Notes under the pieces: generated by a model
What the model was told of the DNA's origin: nothing
Database searches by the model: none
Seen by the model: only the letters and a program-made list of their open reading frames with translations
Position numbers and translations under genes: made by a program
Part shown: positions 1 through 7,761 of the stretch, piece after piece
Position numbering within the stretch: position 1 is the stretch's first letter
How the letters are laid out: each line of letters starts with the position of its first letter
NCBI GenBank assembly: GCA_902596045.1
Contig: CACJSJ010000001.1
Span: 1 to 64,000 of the forward strand
Reading direction: 5' to 3'
Source of the DNA: an uncultured Pelagibacteraceae bacterium
GTDB taxonomy: Bacteria; Pseudomonadota; Alphaproteobacteria; Pelagibacterales; Pelagibacteraceae
DNA length: 64,000 nt

Positions 1-625
1 GAAAAATTATAATAGTTATGCTTATACAGCAATTATTAATCATAAAAAAGTTATCAAAAATAATATTGCTTTTCAAAATTTTACAAACAATGGACCAATA
101 GCCTTTTTACCGATTTCTGAAACTCAAACTTCAGTCGTTTATTCCTTAAAAGCTAAAAATAAAAAAAAGTTTTTAGAAATTCAAGATTTGATAAATAAAT
201 ATAATCCACAATATTCAATCTTAAAAATAAATAATTATAATTGTTTTGAATTGAGATCTTCAAATTTAAGAAAATATTATAAAGATAACATTCTTGCTTT
301 TGGTGATTTACTTCATCGAATTCACCCCTTGGCAGGACAAGGATTTAATATGTCTTTAAGAGACATTAATCTTTTATCAGACTTAATTGATAAAAAAATA
401 AATTTAGGGTTAGATTTAGATAATTCCATATGTGCAGAATTTCAAAAAAATTCTCAAGATAAAAATTATCTTTTCTCAACCAGTATTGATTGTATTTATG
501 AATTATTTAATTTTGAGAGCAGAATAAATTCAAATTTTTTAAGTAAGTCTATAAAAATGATTGGTAAAAATAAAATTGTGAATTCTTTTTTTAAAAAATT
601 TGCAGACAGTGGTATTAGAATTTAA
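1..625 (+). CDS. UbiH/UbiF-type FAD-dependent ubiquinone biosynthesis hydroxylase, C-terminal part
   Basis: The frame is open from the first codon of the window, so the 145-aa track ORF (from 188) is only the tail; about 207 residues are visible and the N-terminal FAD-binding half lies outside. The visible part has the segment GPIAFLPIS and the motif GDLLHRIHPLAGQGFN followed by an RD, which is the second FAD-contact motif (GDAAHxxHPxAGQGxNxG.xD) of the UbiH/UbiF/COQ6 aromatic hydroxylases. These flavoproteins hydroxylate the ubiquinone ring at the inner membrane. Which ring position is used cannot be told from this fragment. It converges with the LON-domain gene with only 3 bases between the stops. 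Confidence 0.85.
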   Translation, partial: KNYNSYAYTAIINHKKVIKNNIAFQNFTNNGPIAFLPISETQTSVVYSLKAKNKKKFLEIQDLINKYNPQYSILKINNYNCFELRSSNLRKYYKDNILAFGDLLHRIHPLAGQGFNMSLRDINLLSDLIDKKINLGLDLDNSICAEFQKNSQDKNYLFSTSIDCIYELFNFESRINSNFLSKSIKMIGKNKIVNSFFKKFADSGIRI

Positions 626-628
626 AAT

Positions 629-1267
629 TTATTGAAGAGTTGTATTTTGATACTCATCAAAAGTGTATGTTGATAAGATTTCAGCTATTTTATTTTTTCT
701 TAAATCTAAACTTACTGCTTCTAATAAAATTTGTTTTTCTTCTAAACTAAATGGAGAAGCCATTGCTAAAGCATTAATTGTTTCATCTAAACTCTGCTTT
801 TCAAGTGCTTGCCAATTGATAACAAATCCTCTTTTTTGAAACAATGTTTTTAAATCTTTAAAAATTAATTCTAAATCAGAAAATTTTAAATCTTCTTTTT
901 TTTCATTTAAATCTGCAAGGTAAGTTTCATAATTGACTTCACATTCTCTATATTTTTTATCTGATTTTAATTCATTGATAATTTTAAATCTAATAATCCC
1001 TTTTAAATCAATTAGATATCTTCCGTCATCTGCTTCTTTAAAGCTGGTTATTTTACCTAAGCACCCAATTTTATGAAGTTCTGGACCAGAGGCTCTAACC
1101 TCTACAATAGTTTTAGGCTGTATCATGCCAATCAATTTATCTGATTTCATGCTGTCATTAATCATTTCGACATATCTTGGCTCAAAAATATTAAGTGGCA
1201 CAGTAGTTTTTGGAAAAATTATAAAGTTACTTAATGGAAAAATTGGTATTTTTTTTGGAAATTTCAT
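629..1267 (-). CDS. LON N-terminal (substrate-binding) domain protein
   Basis: A 212-aa protein with the opening KIPIFPLSNFIIFPKTTVPLNIFEPRY, which is the signature start of the LON substrate-binding (PUA-like) domain; RYLIDLKGIIRF further on also fits. There is no AAA+ or protease domain, so this is the stand-alone LON-domain family common in alphaproteobacteria, of unclear biochemical role. The track start at 1348 adds 27 residues that overlap the divergent sulfotransferase gene; I prefer the ATG at 1267, directly before the conserved PKKIPIFPL. Confidence 0.85.
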   Translation of the reverse strand: MKFPKKIPIFPLSNFIIFPKTTVPLNIFEPRYVEMINDSMKSDKLIGMIQPKTIVEVRASGPELHKIGCLGKITSFKEADDGRYLIDLKGIIRFKIINELKSDKKYRECEVNYETYLADLNEKKEDLKFSDLELIFKDLKTLFQKRGFVINWQALEKQSLDETINALAMASPFSLEEKQILLEAVSLDLRKNKIAEILSTYTFDEYQNTTLQ

Positions 1268-1307
1268 TATTATAAGCTTAAGTATACCTTTAAAATAAAA
1301 ATTATAA

Positions 1308-2162
1308 ATGATTTTTTGGATTGCCTCATACCCTAAAAATGGAAACACATGGTTGAGGTCTCTTTTAAGTGCTTATTACTTTACAAAAAATGGTAATTTT
1401 ATTGACGATAAAATTTTAAAGAATATTCCACAGTTTCCAGAAAAAAGATATTTTACAAATTTTGATTACGATAAAAGTATTCCCACCTCAACAGCTCAAT
1501 TTTGGATTAAAGCACAAGAAATAATTAATAAAGAAAAAAAAATAAAATTTTTTAAAACACATAATATTTATGGTTCATTAAATAATACTAATTTTTCAAA
1601 CAAATATAATTCAATTGGAGCTGTTTATATAATTAGAGACCCAAGAAATGTTTTAACTTCAATGATGAATCATTTTGAGATGAACAAAGATGAGGCGTTA
1701 ACATTTATGTTGAATGAAAAAAAATTTACATACGACCATTTTAAAAAAAATGATTATAGTGATTTTCAATTTATAAGTTCATGGGAAAAAAATTATAAAT
1801 CTTGGATTAAAAATAAAGATTTTCCAATTAAGCTTATTAAATATGAAGATTTAATTGATCAAACTTTTTATGTAGTAAAAGATTTGATAAACTTTATTAA
1901 TAAAACTTGTAAGTCAGGTAATAATTTTGATAAATCAAAAGCTCAAAATGCAATAGAGTCTACATCATTTGAAAAATTAAAAAAAATTGAAAATAACCAT
2001 GGCTTTTCAGAGTCTATAAAGTCAAAAAATCGAGACAAAAATAAAGTACCATTCTTCCACCTTGGGCCAAATAATAATTGGCAAAAAATTTTTGATCCTA
2101 GCTTTGCTAATAAACTTAATACAATTTTCAAAGAAATCTTAGAAGAATTACAATACCATTAA
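1308..2162 (+). CDS. Sulfotransferase domain protein (copy 1)
   Basis: A 284-aa soluble protein. YPKNGNTWLRSLL (about residues 8-20) is the 5'-phosphosulfate loop and VYIIRDPRNVLTSM (about 106-119) is the 3'-phosphate motif of PAPS-dependent sulfotransferases; FKTHN in between fits too. The enzyme would move sulfate from PAPS to an unknown acceptor, probably an alcohol or glycan. It is clearly related to the gene at 2311, with a tRNA-Gly gene between them. It is divergent from the LON-domain gene with about 40 bases for both promoters. Confidence 0.85.
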   Translation: MIFWIASYPKNGNTWLRSLLSAYYFTKNGNFIDDKILKNIPQFPEKRYFTNFDYDKSIPTSTAQFWIKAQEIINKEKKIKFFKTHNIYGSLNNTNFSNKYNSIGAVYIIRDPRNVLTSMMNHFEMNKDEALTFMLNEKKFTYDHFKKNDYSDFQFISSWEKNYKSWIKNKDFPIKLIKYEDLIDQTFYVVKDLINFINKTCKSGNNFDKSKAQNAIESTSFEKLKKIENNHGFSESIKSKNRDKNKVPFFHLGPNNNWQKIFDPSFANKLNTIFKEILEELQYH

Positions 2163-2221
2163 ATTATTTTGCCACTTGCTTAATTTAAAAAAAGCCACTA
2201 CTTTGAATACTTAAATAACAA

Positions 2222-2296
2222 GCGGGCATAGCTCAGTGGTAGAGCGTCTCGTTGCCAACGAGAAGGTCGAGGGTTCGACCCCCTTTGCCCGCTCCA
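2222..2296 (+). tRNA. tRNA-Gly (GCC anticodon)
   Basis: A full cloverleaf can be folded: acceptor GCGGGCA with TGCCCGC, D-arm GCTC/GAGC, anticodon arm TCTCG-TTGCCAA-CGAGA with anticodon GCC, and T-arm GAGGG-TTCGACC-CCCTT (one G-U pair). The discriminator base T is followed by an encoded CCA. Sulfotransferase copy 2 starts 14 bases after the CCA, so the two may share a transcript. Confidence 0.97.
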
Positions 2297-2310
2297 TTAA
2301 AAATAAAATT

Positions 2311-3147
2311 ATGATTATTTGGATTGCTTCCTACCCAAAAAGTGGCAACACGTATGTAAGGTCATTTTTATCTTCGTATTATTATTCAAAGAAAGGAAAT
2401 TTTGATTTTGAATTATTATTAAATATAAAACAATTTCCTGCTTTAAAATATTCATCCAAAAAAGCTTATACTTATGTAGATGCTGCAAAAAACTGGATAC
2501 CTAATCAACAAAGTTTTTTCAAAAAAGATCAATATTATTTTCTAAAAACACATAACTCTTTAGAGGAATATTTTGGAAATAAATTTACAACTTCATCAGA
2601 GACAATTGGAGGCATTTATATAGTAAGAGATCCAAGAAATGTTATTACGTCTATGTGTAATCATTACGCATTAGATTTAAACAAAGCATATACTAAAATG
2701 ATAGATGTTAATTCTTCATTATCTTTTAAATTAGCTGATGAAGATTATAGTAATTTTACTTTTTTAGGAAAATGGTCAAATCATTATTGGTCTTGGAAAA
2801 ATAATATGAATTTCAAAACTTTAATAATCAAATATGAAGATCTTAGAGATAATACCTTTGAGGAATTCAGAAAAATTATAAACTTTATAGAAGATTTAAA
2901 AGGAACCAACAATGAGATCAATGAAGAAAAGTTTGAAAATTCAATCAATTCAACTTCCTTTTCTAAATTAAAGAATAAAGAAAAAATCAATGGTTTTGGT
3001 GAAAGTACCGTTTCTAAAGATGGAAAACCAATAAACTTTTTTAACCTCGGTTTTAAAAATCAATGGGAAAATTTATTACCAAAAGAAATATCGGATAAAA
3101 TTAAAAATGAATTTATTAATGAATTAAAGGATTTAAAATATGAGTGA
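2311..3147 (+). CDS. Sulfotransferase domain protein (copy 2)
   Basis: A 278-aa paralogue of the gene at 1308: IIWIASYPKSGNTYVRSFLSS matches its phosphosulfate loop, and IYIVRDPRNVITSMCNH its 3'-phosphate motif. The track start (2236) lies inside the tRNA-Gly gene and would translate the tRNA; the first ATG before the conserved IIWIASYPK is at 2311. It overlaps the next gene by 8 bases, so translation is probably coupled. The acceptor is unknown. The first ~35 bases also resemble copy 1 at the DNA level, consistent with tandem duplication. Confidence 0.85.
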   Translation: MIIWIASYPKSGNTYVRSFLSSYYYSKKGNFDFELLLNIKQFPALKYSSKKAYTYVDAAKNWIPNQQSFFKKDQYYFLKTHNSLEEYFGNKFTTSSETIGGIYIVRDPRNVITSMCNHYALDLNKAYTKMIDVNSSLSFKLADEDYSNFTFLGKWSNHYWSWKNNMNFKTLIIKYEDLRDNTFEEFRKIINFIEDLKGTNNEINEEKFENSINSTSFSKLKNKEKINGFGESTVSKDGKPINFFNLGFKNQWENLLPKEISDKIKNEFINELKDLKYE

Positions 3148-3484
3148 ATTAAAAGATAAAAAATGTGTTCCTTGTGAAGGCGGTGTTATTCCGTTTGATA
3201 TTTCAGAAATTCACAAATATCAAAAAAAGGTTGATGGATGGAATATTATTAAAAATGATAAAAATGTTTTTCTATTAGAAAAAAACTTTAATTTTAAAAA
3301 TTTTAAAGAAAGTCAAAATTTTATAAATAATGTTGGAAAAGTTTCAGAGGAGGAGGGGCATCACCCAGAAATTATTTTTGGTTGGGGTTATGCAAAGATT
3401 AATATCACTACACATGCCATTGAGGGTTTATCAGAGAATGATTTTATTTTAGCAGCTAAAATTGATCAAATTACTAATGTCTAA
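3140..3484 (+). CDS. phhB: 4a-hydroxytetrahydrobiopterin dehydratase (PCD/DCoH family)
   Basis: A 114-aa protein with the family active-site pattern EEEGHHPEIIFGWGYAKINITTHAIEGLSENDF: the His-His-Pro, the later His and the Asp fit the pterin-4a-carbinolamine dehydratase signature. It dehydrates 4a-hydroxy-tetrahydropterin produced by aromatic amino acid hydroxylases; PCD-like proteins also occur without such a hydroxylase. The N-terminus (DKKCVPCEGG) is the usual 'CxPCxGG' start of bacterial members. Its end overlaps the end of convergent purH by 11 bases. Confidence 0.9.
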   Translation: MSELKDKKCVPCEGGVIPFDISEIHKYQKKVDGWNIIKNDKNVFLLEKNFNFKNFKESQNFINNVGKVSEEEGHHPEIIFGWGYAKINITTHAIEGLSENDFILAAKIDQITNV

Positions 3485-5009
3485 AATGCCTAGTTTTTGA
3501 GAACACTAAAATAGTACCAGTTTCATTTGCAAATTTTATAACTTCTTTATCTTTAATTGAACCGGCCGGTTGGATTACAGCTTTGACACCTGATTGAACC
3601 AATTTTTCAATTCCATCAGTGAATGGGAAAAAGGCATCGGATGCAGCTACAATATCTTTGGAGGGTTTTGTAAATTTCCTCATTTTATCAATTGCTATTT
3701 GACAACTGTCCAATCTACTTGTTTGACCACAACCAATACCCAAAGTTGATTTATTAGATGCCAAAACAATTGAATTTGACTTTACGTATCTACAAATATT
3801 GAAAGCAAATATTAAATCATTGAATAGTGAAATAGATGGTTTTTTTTTTGATACAATTTTAAAATCATTCCTTTTAAACATCTTTTTATCTTCTGACTGA
3901 ACTAAAATATTATCATTAGTTGAAGTAAATTTTAATATCTCAGAATGAGTAAAATTTGATGCATCAATTAACCTTAAATTTTTTTTTCTTTTTAGAATTT
4001 TAAGTGCATCTTTGTCAAAGTTGATTCCAATTATTACTTCAAGAAACAATTTGCTGAGTTCTAAAGCTAATTTTTTGTTGATTTTAAAATTACAAGAAAC
4101 TATTCCACCAAAAGCACTTATTGGGTCACAAGCAAGTGCTGATTTATAACATTCAACATTATCTTTTAAAACAGATACTCCACATGGATTTGCGTGTTTT
4201 ACTATTACGGTACCAGTATTTTTTGGCAAAGATTTTGAAATTGTTAATGCAGCAAAAATATCATTATAATTATTATAACTAAGTTGTTTTCCATGAAGAT
4301 GTTTAATTTTTAAAAAATTATTTTGTGAATATATCGCACTTTCTTGGTGAGGATTTTCACCATATCTTAGCTTTTCAATTAAATTACCGTAAATAATTTT
4401 TTTTTGAGGAAAATAATTACCAGTTATTTTGTTAAAATAATTTGATATTAGGGCATCATAGTAAGCAGTCTCTGTAAATGCTGTTTGAGACATTTTCTTT
4501 CTAAAATCTTTAGATGTTGAGCCTTTAAATTTAACCATTTCATTAATCAAGTCATCATATTGTGATCTCGAAGTTATGACTGCCACATCGTTATAGTTTT
4601 TTGCTGCAGCTCTAACCATTGTTGGACCACCTATATCTATATTTTCAATTATTTTTTTATGACTATAACTATTTTTTAAAGTCTCTTCAAAAGGATAGAA
4701 ATTTACAACTACAAGATCAATATTTTTAAAATTATATTTTTTTAAATCTTGATTATGAAGTTTATTATTTCTTTTATTAAGAATTCCAGCGTGAATTTTA
4801 GGGTGTAAAGTCTTAACCCTTCCATCTAAAATTTCAGGCGAACCTGTATATTTTGATATCTCAGTACATTTAAATTTTAACTTTTTTATTTCTTTATAAG
4901 TTCCACCAGAACTAATGATCTCAACATCATTTTTTTTTAAAATATTTAATAAACGTTTTAAATCTTTTTTATCTGATATTGAAATTAGAGCTCTTTTAAT
5001 TTTTTTCAT
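3474..5009 (-). CDS. purH: Bifunctional AICAR formyltransferase / IMP cyclohydrolase
   Basis: A 511-aa enzyme for the last two steps of purine synthesis. The N-terminal MGS-like cyclohydrolase domain starts ALISISDKKDL and has SSGGTYKEI; the formyltransferase part has RYGENPHQ, VKHANPCGVS and DPISAFGGIVSCN, and the protein ends in RHFRH as PurH does. Length is normal for the family. Its ATG overlaps the stop of the heparinase-like gene by one base, so the minus-strand genes rpe, heparinase-like and purH look like one operon. Confidence 0.97.
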   Translation of the reverse strand: MKKIKRALISISDKKDLKRLLNILKKNDVEIISSGGTYKEIKKLKFKCTEISKYTGSPEILDGRVKTLHPKIHAGILNKRNNKLHNQDLKKYNFKNIDLVVVNFYPFEETLKNSYSHKKIIENIDIGGPTMVRAAAKNYNDVAVITSRSQYDDLINEMVKFKGSTSKDFRKKMSQTAFTETAYYDALISNYFNKITGNYFPQKKIIYGNLIEKLRYGENPHQESAIYSQNNFLKIKHLHGKQLSYNNYNDIFAALTISKSLPKNTGTVIVKHANPCGVSVLKDNVECYKSALACDPISAFGGIVSCNFKINKKLALELSKLFLEVIIGINFDKDALKILKRKKNLRLIDASNFTHSEILKFTSTNDNILVQSEDKKMFKRNDFKIVSKKKPSISLFNDLIFAFNICRYVKSNSIVLASNKSTLGIGCGQTSRLDSCQIAIDKMRKFTKPSKDIVAASDAFFPFTDGIEKLVQSGVKAVIQPAGSIKDKEVIKFANETGTILVFSKTRHFRH

Positions 5010-6637
5010 TAAATTTTACTCAATTCCCAAACAACATCTTCATTCTTATTATTTGTAATTCCAGAAATAAAAATATTTTGATTTTGAGTATAAGAATTTT
5101 TATTACCAAAATATAATCCATTATCAATATTAATATCATAGTTATTGCAAGTAAACTTCCAGCCTTCATCATTGAGCTCTACCAAAATTGCTTTGTTGTC
5201 TTGTGTTTTCATCACTTTAACATCCGGTTCAAGGTGGAATCGTATATCAAATTTAATATTTAAATTTGATTTTTTATTAAAAATTTTATCTGTACCAATA
5301 AATTTAAATTTTTCAGGATAAAATTCAATTTCTCTTTCATGAATAATATTGTATTTTCTATAATATCCATCATGAGATGCATTCATTTTCCAGTAGTTTT
5401 TTTCAAAGATAATATTTTTTTTTAAAATTTTCAAATTAGTATTAGCAAAATAATTATTATTATATTTTTTGTATTTACACGAAGAATTATCATCAATAAT
5501 CAGCGTATTATGTGCTGCAGTTGATTTTGATAATTCAACTAATTTACTTTGATTGTTTTCATAATTTCCACAATTGGAAATTAATTTTTTTCCGTTTGAA
5601 TTTATTTCAAAAGATAAAGCACCTGATTGATAATTAGAAGAAAATTTAGATGACGGTGGTGGAGCCACGTCCATTACAATAGATATTTTTTTATTATATA
5701 AAATTGCATAACCACCAAATTCTTTATTTTCATTTTTGAAATTATATCCAAATCTTTTTAGATATTGGTCAAATTCAGAATTATTAGAAATATTATTTCC
5801 GTTCATTAAAATGTCAGATTTAATATTTTGCCATAAAAAGGCATATCCTTGGCCTAAGTAATAGATAGTTTCATCTATCTGTTCAGGAATATCAATTTGA
5901 GCCTCTTTAAACCATTCTCTAATTAAGATATAATATTTTAAATAAAAAATTAATTGTTTAATACTTCTTGATTTTGGAAAACCATAATTATCAAAAGATA
6001 TATCTGAAATTTTTTTTAAAAGGGCCAATCCAAATGCTAGATAGCCTTTTTTATCTCCATAGCATAAACCTACCAAAATTATAGCAGCACAACCAATTAT
6101 TTTATCATCAATAACTTTTGAATTTTTAATTTCACTCATTAAATGGTTGGTTTGTTTTTTTATCATTTTATTGTACTGATTTATGTAATTTTCATCACTT
6201 CCTTCAATTGTTAGATTATGACTTGAAAGCCAGGCTATTATCCTTTTAGAGGTTAAATCAAATTCCCAACTTTTAGAATTGTATTTAGAGTTTTTCTTTA
6301 TCCAATTGGATATTATTTTTTGTGTATTTATTTTTGATGATTTTAAATCTAAACTAAAAAACCAATAAAAATTATTCAACTTTCTAAAATCTTGATCTTT
6401 TATTTTTTCATTATCCCACAAATTATTTGTTGAAATATCTTCTAAATTAATTTTTTTTTTTTGATATTTAATTAATGACGAGAGTAAATGTGGACTTGGT
6501 TTATAAACTAAATTATCATTATTAATGTTAGATATTTTATTGTCATAATAATTTGAATTTAAATAAATATTTCTAACATGTTTTAAGGTATTTAATGTAA
6601 ACTGATTAATGAAATTTAAGGAATTTCTTAAAATCAT
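5009..6637 (-). CDS. Heparinase II/III-like protein
   Basis: A 542-aa protein. The N-terminal ~270 residues are helix-rich (likely the alpha/alpha toroid), followed by a beta-rich region with FGGYAILYNKKISIVMDVAPPP, YQSGALSFEINSNGKKLISNCGNY and STAAHNTLIIDDNSS, which is the typical pattern of heparinase II/III-family polysaccharide lyases (the conserved AHNT segment). No signal peptide is evident, arguing for a cytoplasmic role on an oligosaccharide or cell-wall-linked substrate, which is not known. To my knowledge heparinase-like genes next to purH recur in alphaproteobacteria, so the position may be conserved rather than acquired. Confidence 0.8.
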   Translation of the reverse strand: MILRNSLNFINQFTLNTLKHVRNIYLNSNYYDNKISNINNDNLVYKPSPHLLSSLIKYQKKKINLEDISTNNLWDNEKIKDQDFRKLNNFYWFFSLDLKSSKINTQKIISNWIKKNSKYNSKSWEFDLTSKRIIAWLSSHNLTIEGSDENYINQYNKMIKKQTNHLMSEIKNSKVIDDKIIGCAAIILVGLCYGDKKGYLAFGLALLKKISDISFDNYGFPKSRSIKQLIFYLKYYILIREWFKEAQIDIPEQIDETIYYLGQGYAFLWQNIKSDILMNGNNISNNSEFDQYLKRFGYNFKNENKEFGGYAILYNKKISIVMDVAPPPSSKFSSNYQSGALSFEINSNGKKLISNCGNYENNQSKLVELSKSTAAHNTLIIDDNSSCKYKKYNNNYFANTNLKILKKNIIFEKNYWKMNASHDGYYRKYNIIHEREIEFYPEKFKFIGTDKIFNKKSNLNIKFDIRFHLEPDVKVMKTQDNKAILVELNDEGWKFTCNNYDINIDNGLYFGNKNSYTQNQNIFISGITNNKNEDVVWELSKI

Positions 6638-6641
6638 TACA

Positions 6642-7301
6642 TTATAAAGACTTTAGTAAATCGATATTTTTTTTTATATCTCCGTTATTACTCTTAAATA
6701 TTGTAGTTCCAGAGACTAAAATATTAGCACCTGCTTCAATTGCAGTTTTTGAATTTTCAAAATTAATTCCGCCATCTATTTCAATATCAAAATCTATATT
6801 TTTATCTTTTTGAATACTTTTAAGCTCTCTAATTTTATCCAAAACTTCTGGCATAAATTTTTGACCACCAAAACCTGGATTAACACTCATAATTAATACT
6901 AAATCAATTTGACCCAAATAATCTTTAATTACACTTACTTTTGTTTCTGGATTTAATGATACTCCAACTTTTTTTTTTAAACTCTTAATTTTACTAATTG
7001 AAGCTGATAAATCGTCTGTCGCCTCGGGGTGAATTGTAATAATATCTGCCCCTGCATCAGAGTAAGCTTCTATGTATTTATGTACTGGTGAAATCATCAA
7101 ATGCACATCAAATTTAATTGAACAGTTTTTTTTAAGCTCCTTAATTACCGGTGGTCCGATTGTTAAATTGGGAACAAAGTGACCATCCATTACATCAACA
7201 TGAATTAAATCAGCTCCTCCTTCTTCAAGTCTTTTAATTTCATTGCCTAATTGACTAAAATCAGCAGATAAAATTGATGGCGATATTTGTATTTTTTTCA
7301 T
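6642..7301 (-). CDS. rpe: Ribulose-phosphate 3-epimerase
   Basis: A 219-aa TIM-barrel enzyme that interconverts ribulose-5-phosphate and xylulose-5-phosphate in the pentose phosphate pathway. SPSILSADFSQLG, HVDVMDGHFVPNLTIGP, MSVNPGFGGQKF and EIDGGIN are the conserved metal- and phosphate-binding segments. Full family length. It lies 4 bases upstream of the heparinase-like gene in the same direction. Confidence 0.97.
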   Translation of the reverse strand: MKKIQISPSILSADFSQLGNEIKRLEEGGADLIHVDVMDGHFVPNLTIGPPVIKELKKNCSIKFDVHLMISPVHKYIEAYSDAGADIITIHPEATDDLSASISKIKSLKKKVGVSLNPETKVSVIKDYLGQIDLVLIMSVNPGFGGQKFMPEVLDKIRELKSIQKDKNIDFDIEIDGGINFENSKTAIEAGANILVSGTTIFKSNNGDIKKNIDLLKSL

Positions 7302-7329
7302 TGATTACTTTATTTACTAGTATCAATTT

Positions 7330-7686
7330 TTAAAATTTTATTGAATTAAAAAATTGATAAATTTGCCTCGAAATTTCACTTTCAAGAGGAAAAGAAAGCA
7401 TCCCCATTACTGAATAACCCAAAATATAGGGCATAAGATAAAATCTAATCATAAAAAAAAACCATGCAACATAAAGCGGTATCAAGGGTTGAATTATAAA
7501 AGATGGGGTAATAGGTTTGAAAATACCAAGTAAAGGGTTTGTAAATTTAACAAAAACTCTCATAAAGAAAAATTGAGAGTCTTCTCTTTGAAAAATGTTC
7601 ATAGCAACTCTACCAATTAGAGTCCACATAACGATACCAAGTATATAATCTATGATGTAAACAAGAGGATGGAAGTTTGCTGACAT
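7330..7686 (-). CDS. Small integral membrane protein, YggT-like
   Basis: A 118-aa protein with about three hydrophobic segments. RVFVKFTNPLLGIFKPITPSFI resembles the loop of YggT-family proteins (transmembrane, 'T.P.L..I...P'), and PLIPLYVAWFFFMIRFYLMPY forms the last long membrane stretch. It is longer than usual YggT units and the match is by eye only. It lies just upstream of rpe. Function unknown. Confidence 0.5.
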   Translation of the reverse strand: MSANFHPLVYIIDYILGIVMWTLIGRVAMNIFQREDSQFFFMRVFVKFTNPLLGIFKPITPSFIIQPLIPLYVAWFFFMIRFYLMPYILGYSVMGMLSFPLESEISRQIYQFFNSIKF

Positions 7687-7712
7687 TAATTATTTTATAA
7701 CTTACCGGGAGT

Positions 7713-7744
7713 TGAAATAAAAGGGGCGATATAAATCGCCCCTT
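7713..7744 (-). terminator. Rho-independent terminator of the symporter operon
   Basis: A perfect 10-bp stem AAGGGGCGAT / ATCGCCCCTT with a 4-base loop, followed on the minus strand by TTTATTTC. It is placed 18 bases after the symporter stop and before the minus-strand YggT-like gene. Confidence 0.85.
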
Positions 7745-7761
7745 AAATATTTTAATAATAG

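Noticed and set aside
2236-2310. N-terminal extension of sulfotransferase copy 2 as given in the ORF track
   Set aside because: It would translate most of the tRNA-Gly gene; the ATG at 2311 gives the family N-terminus.
2222-3147. Genomic island inserted at tRNA-Gly
   Set aside because: No integrase, no repeated 3' end of the tRNA downstream, and no composition change are seen; only paralogous sulfotransferases suggest past rearrangement.
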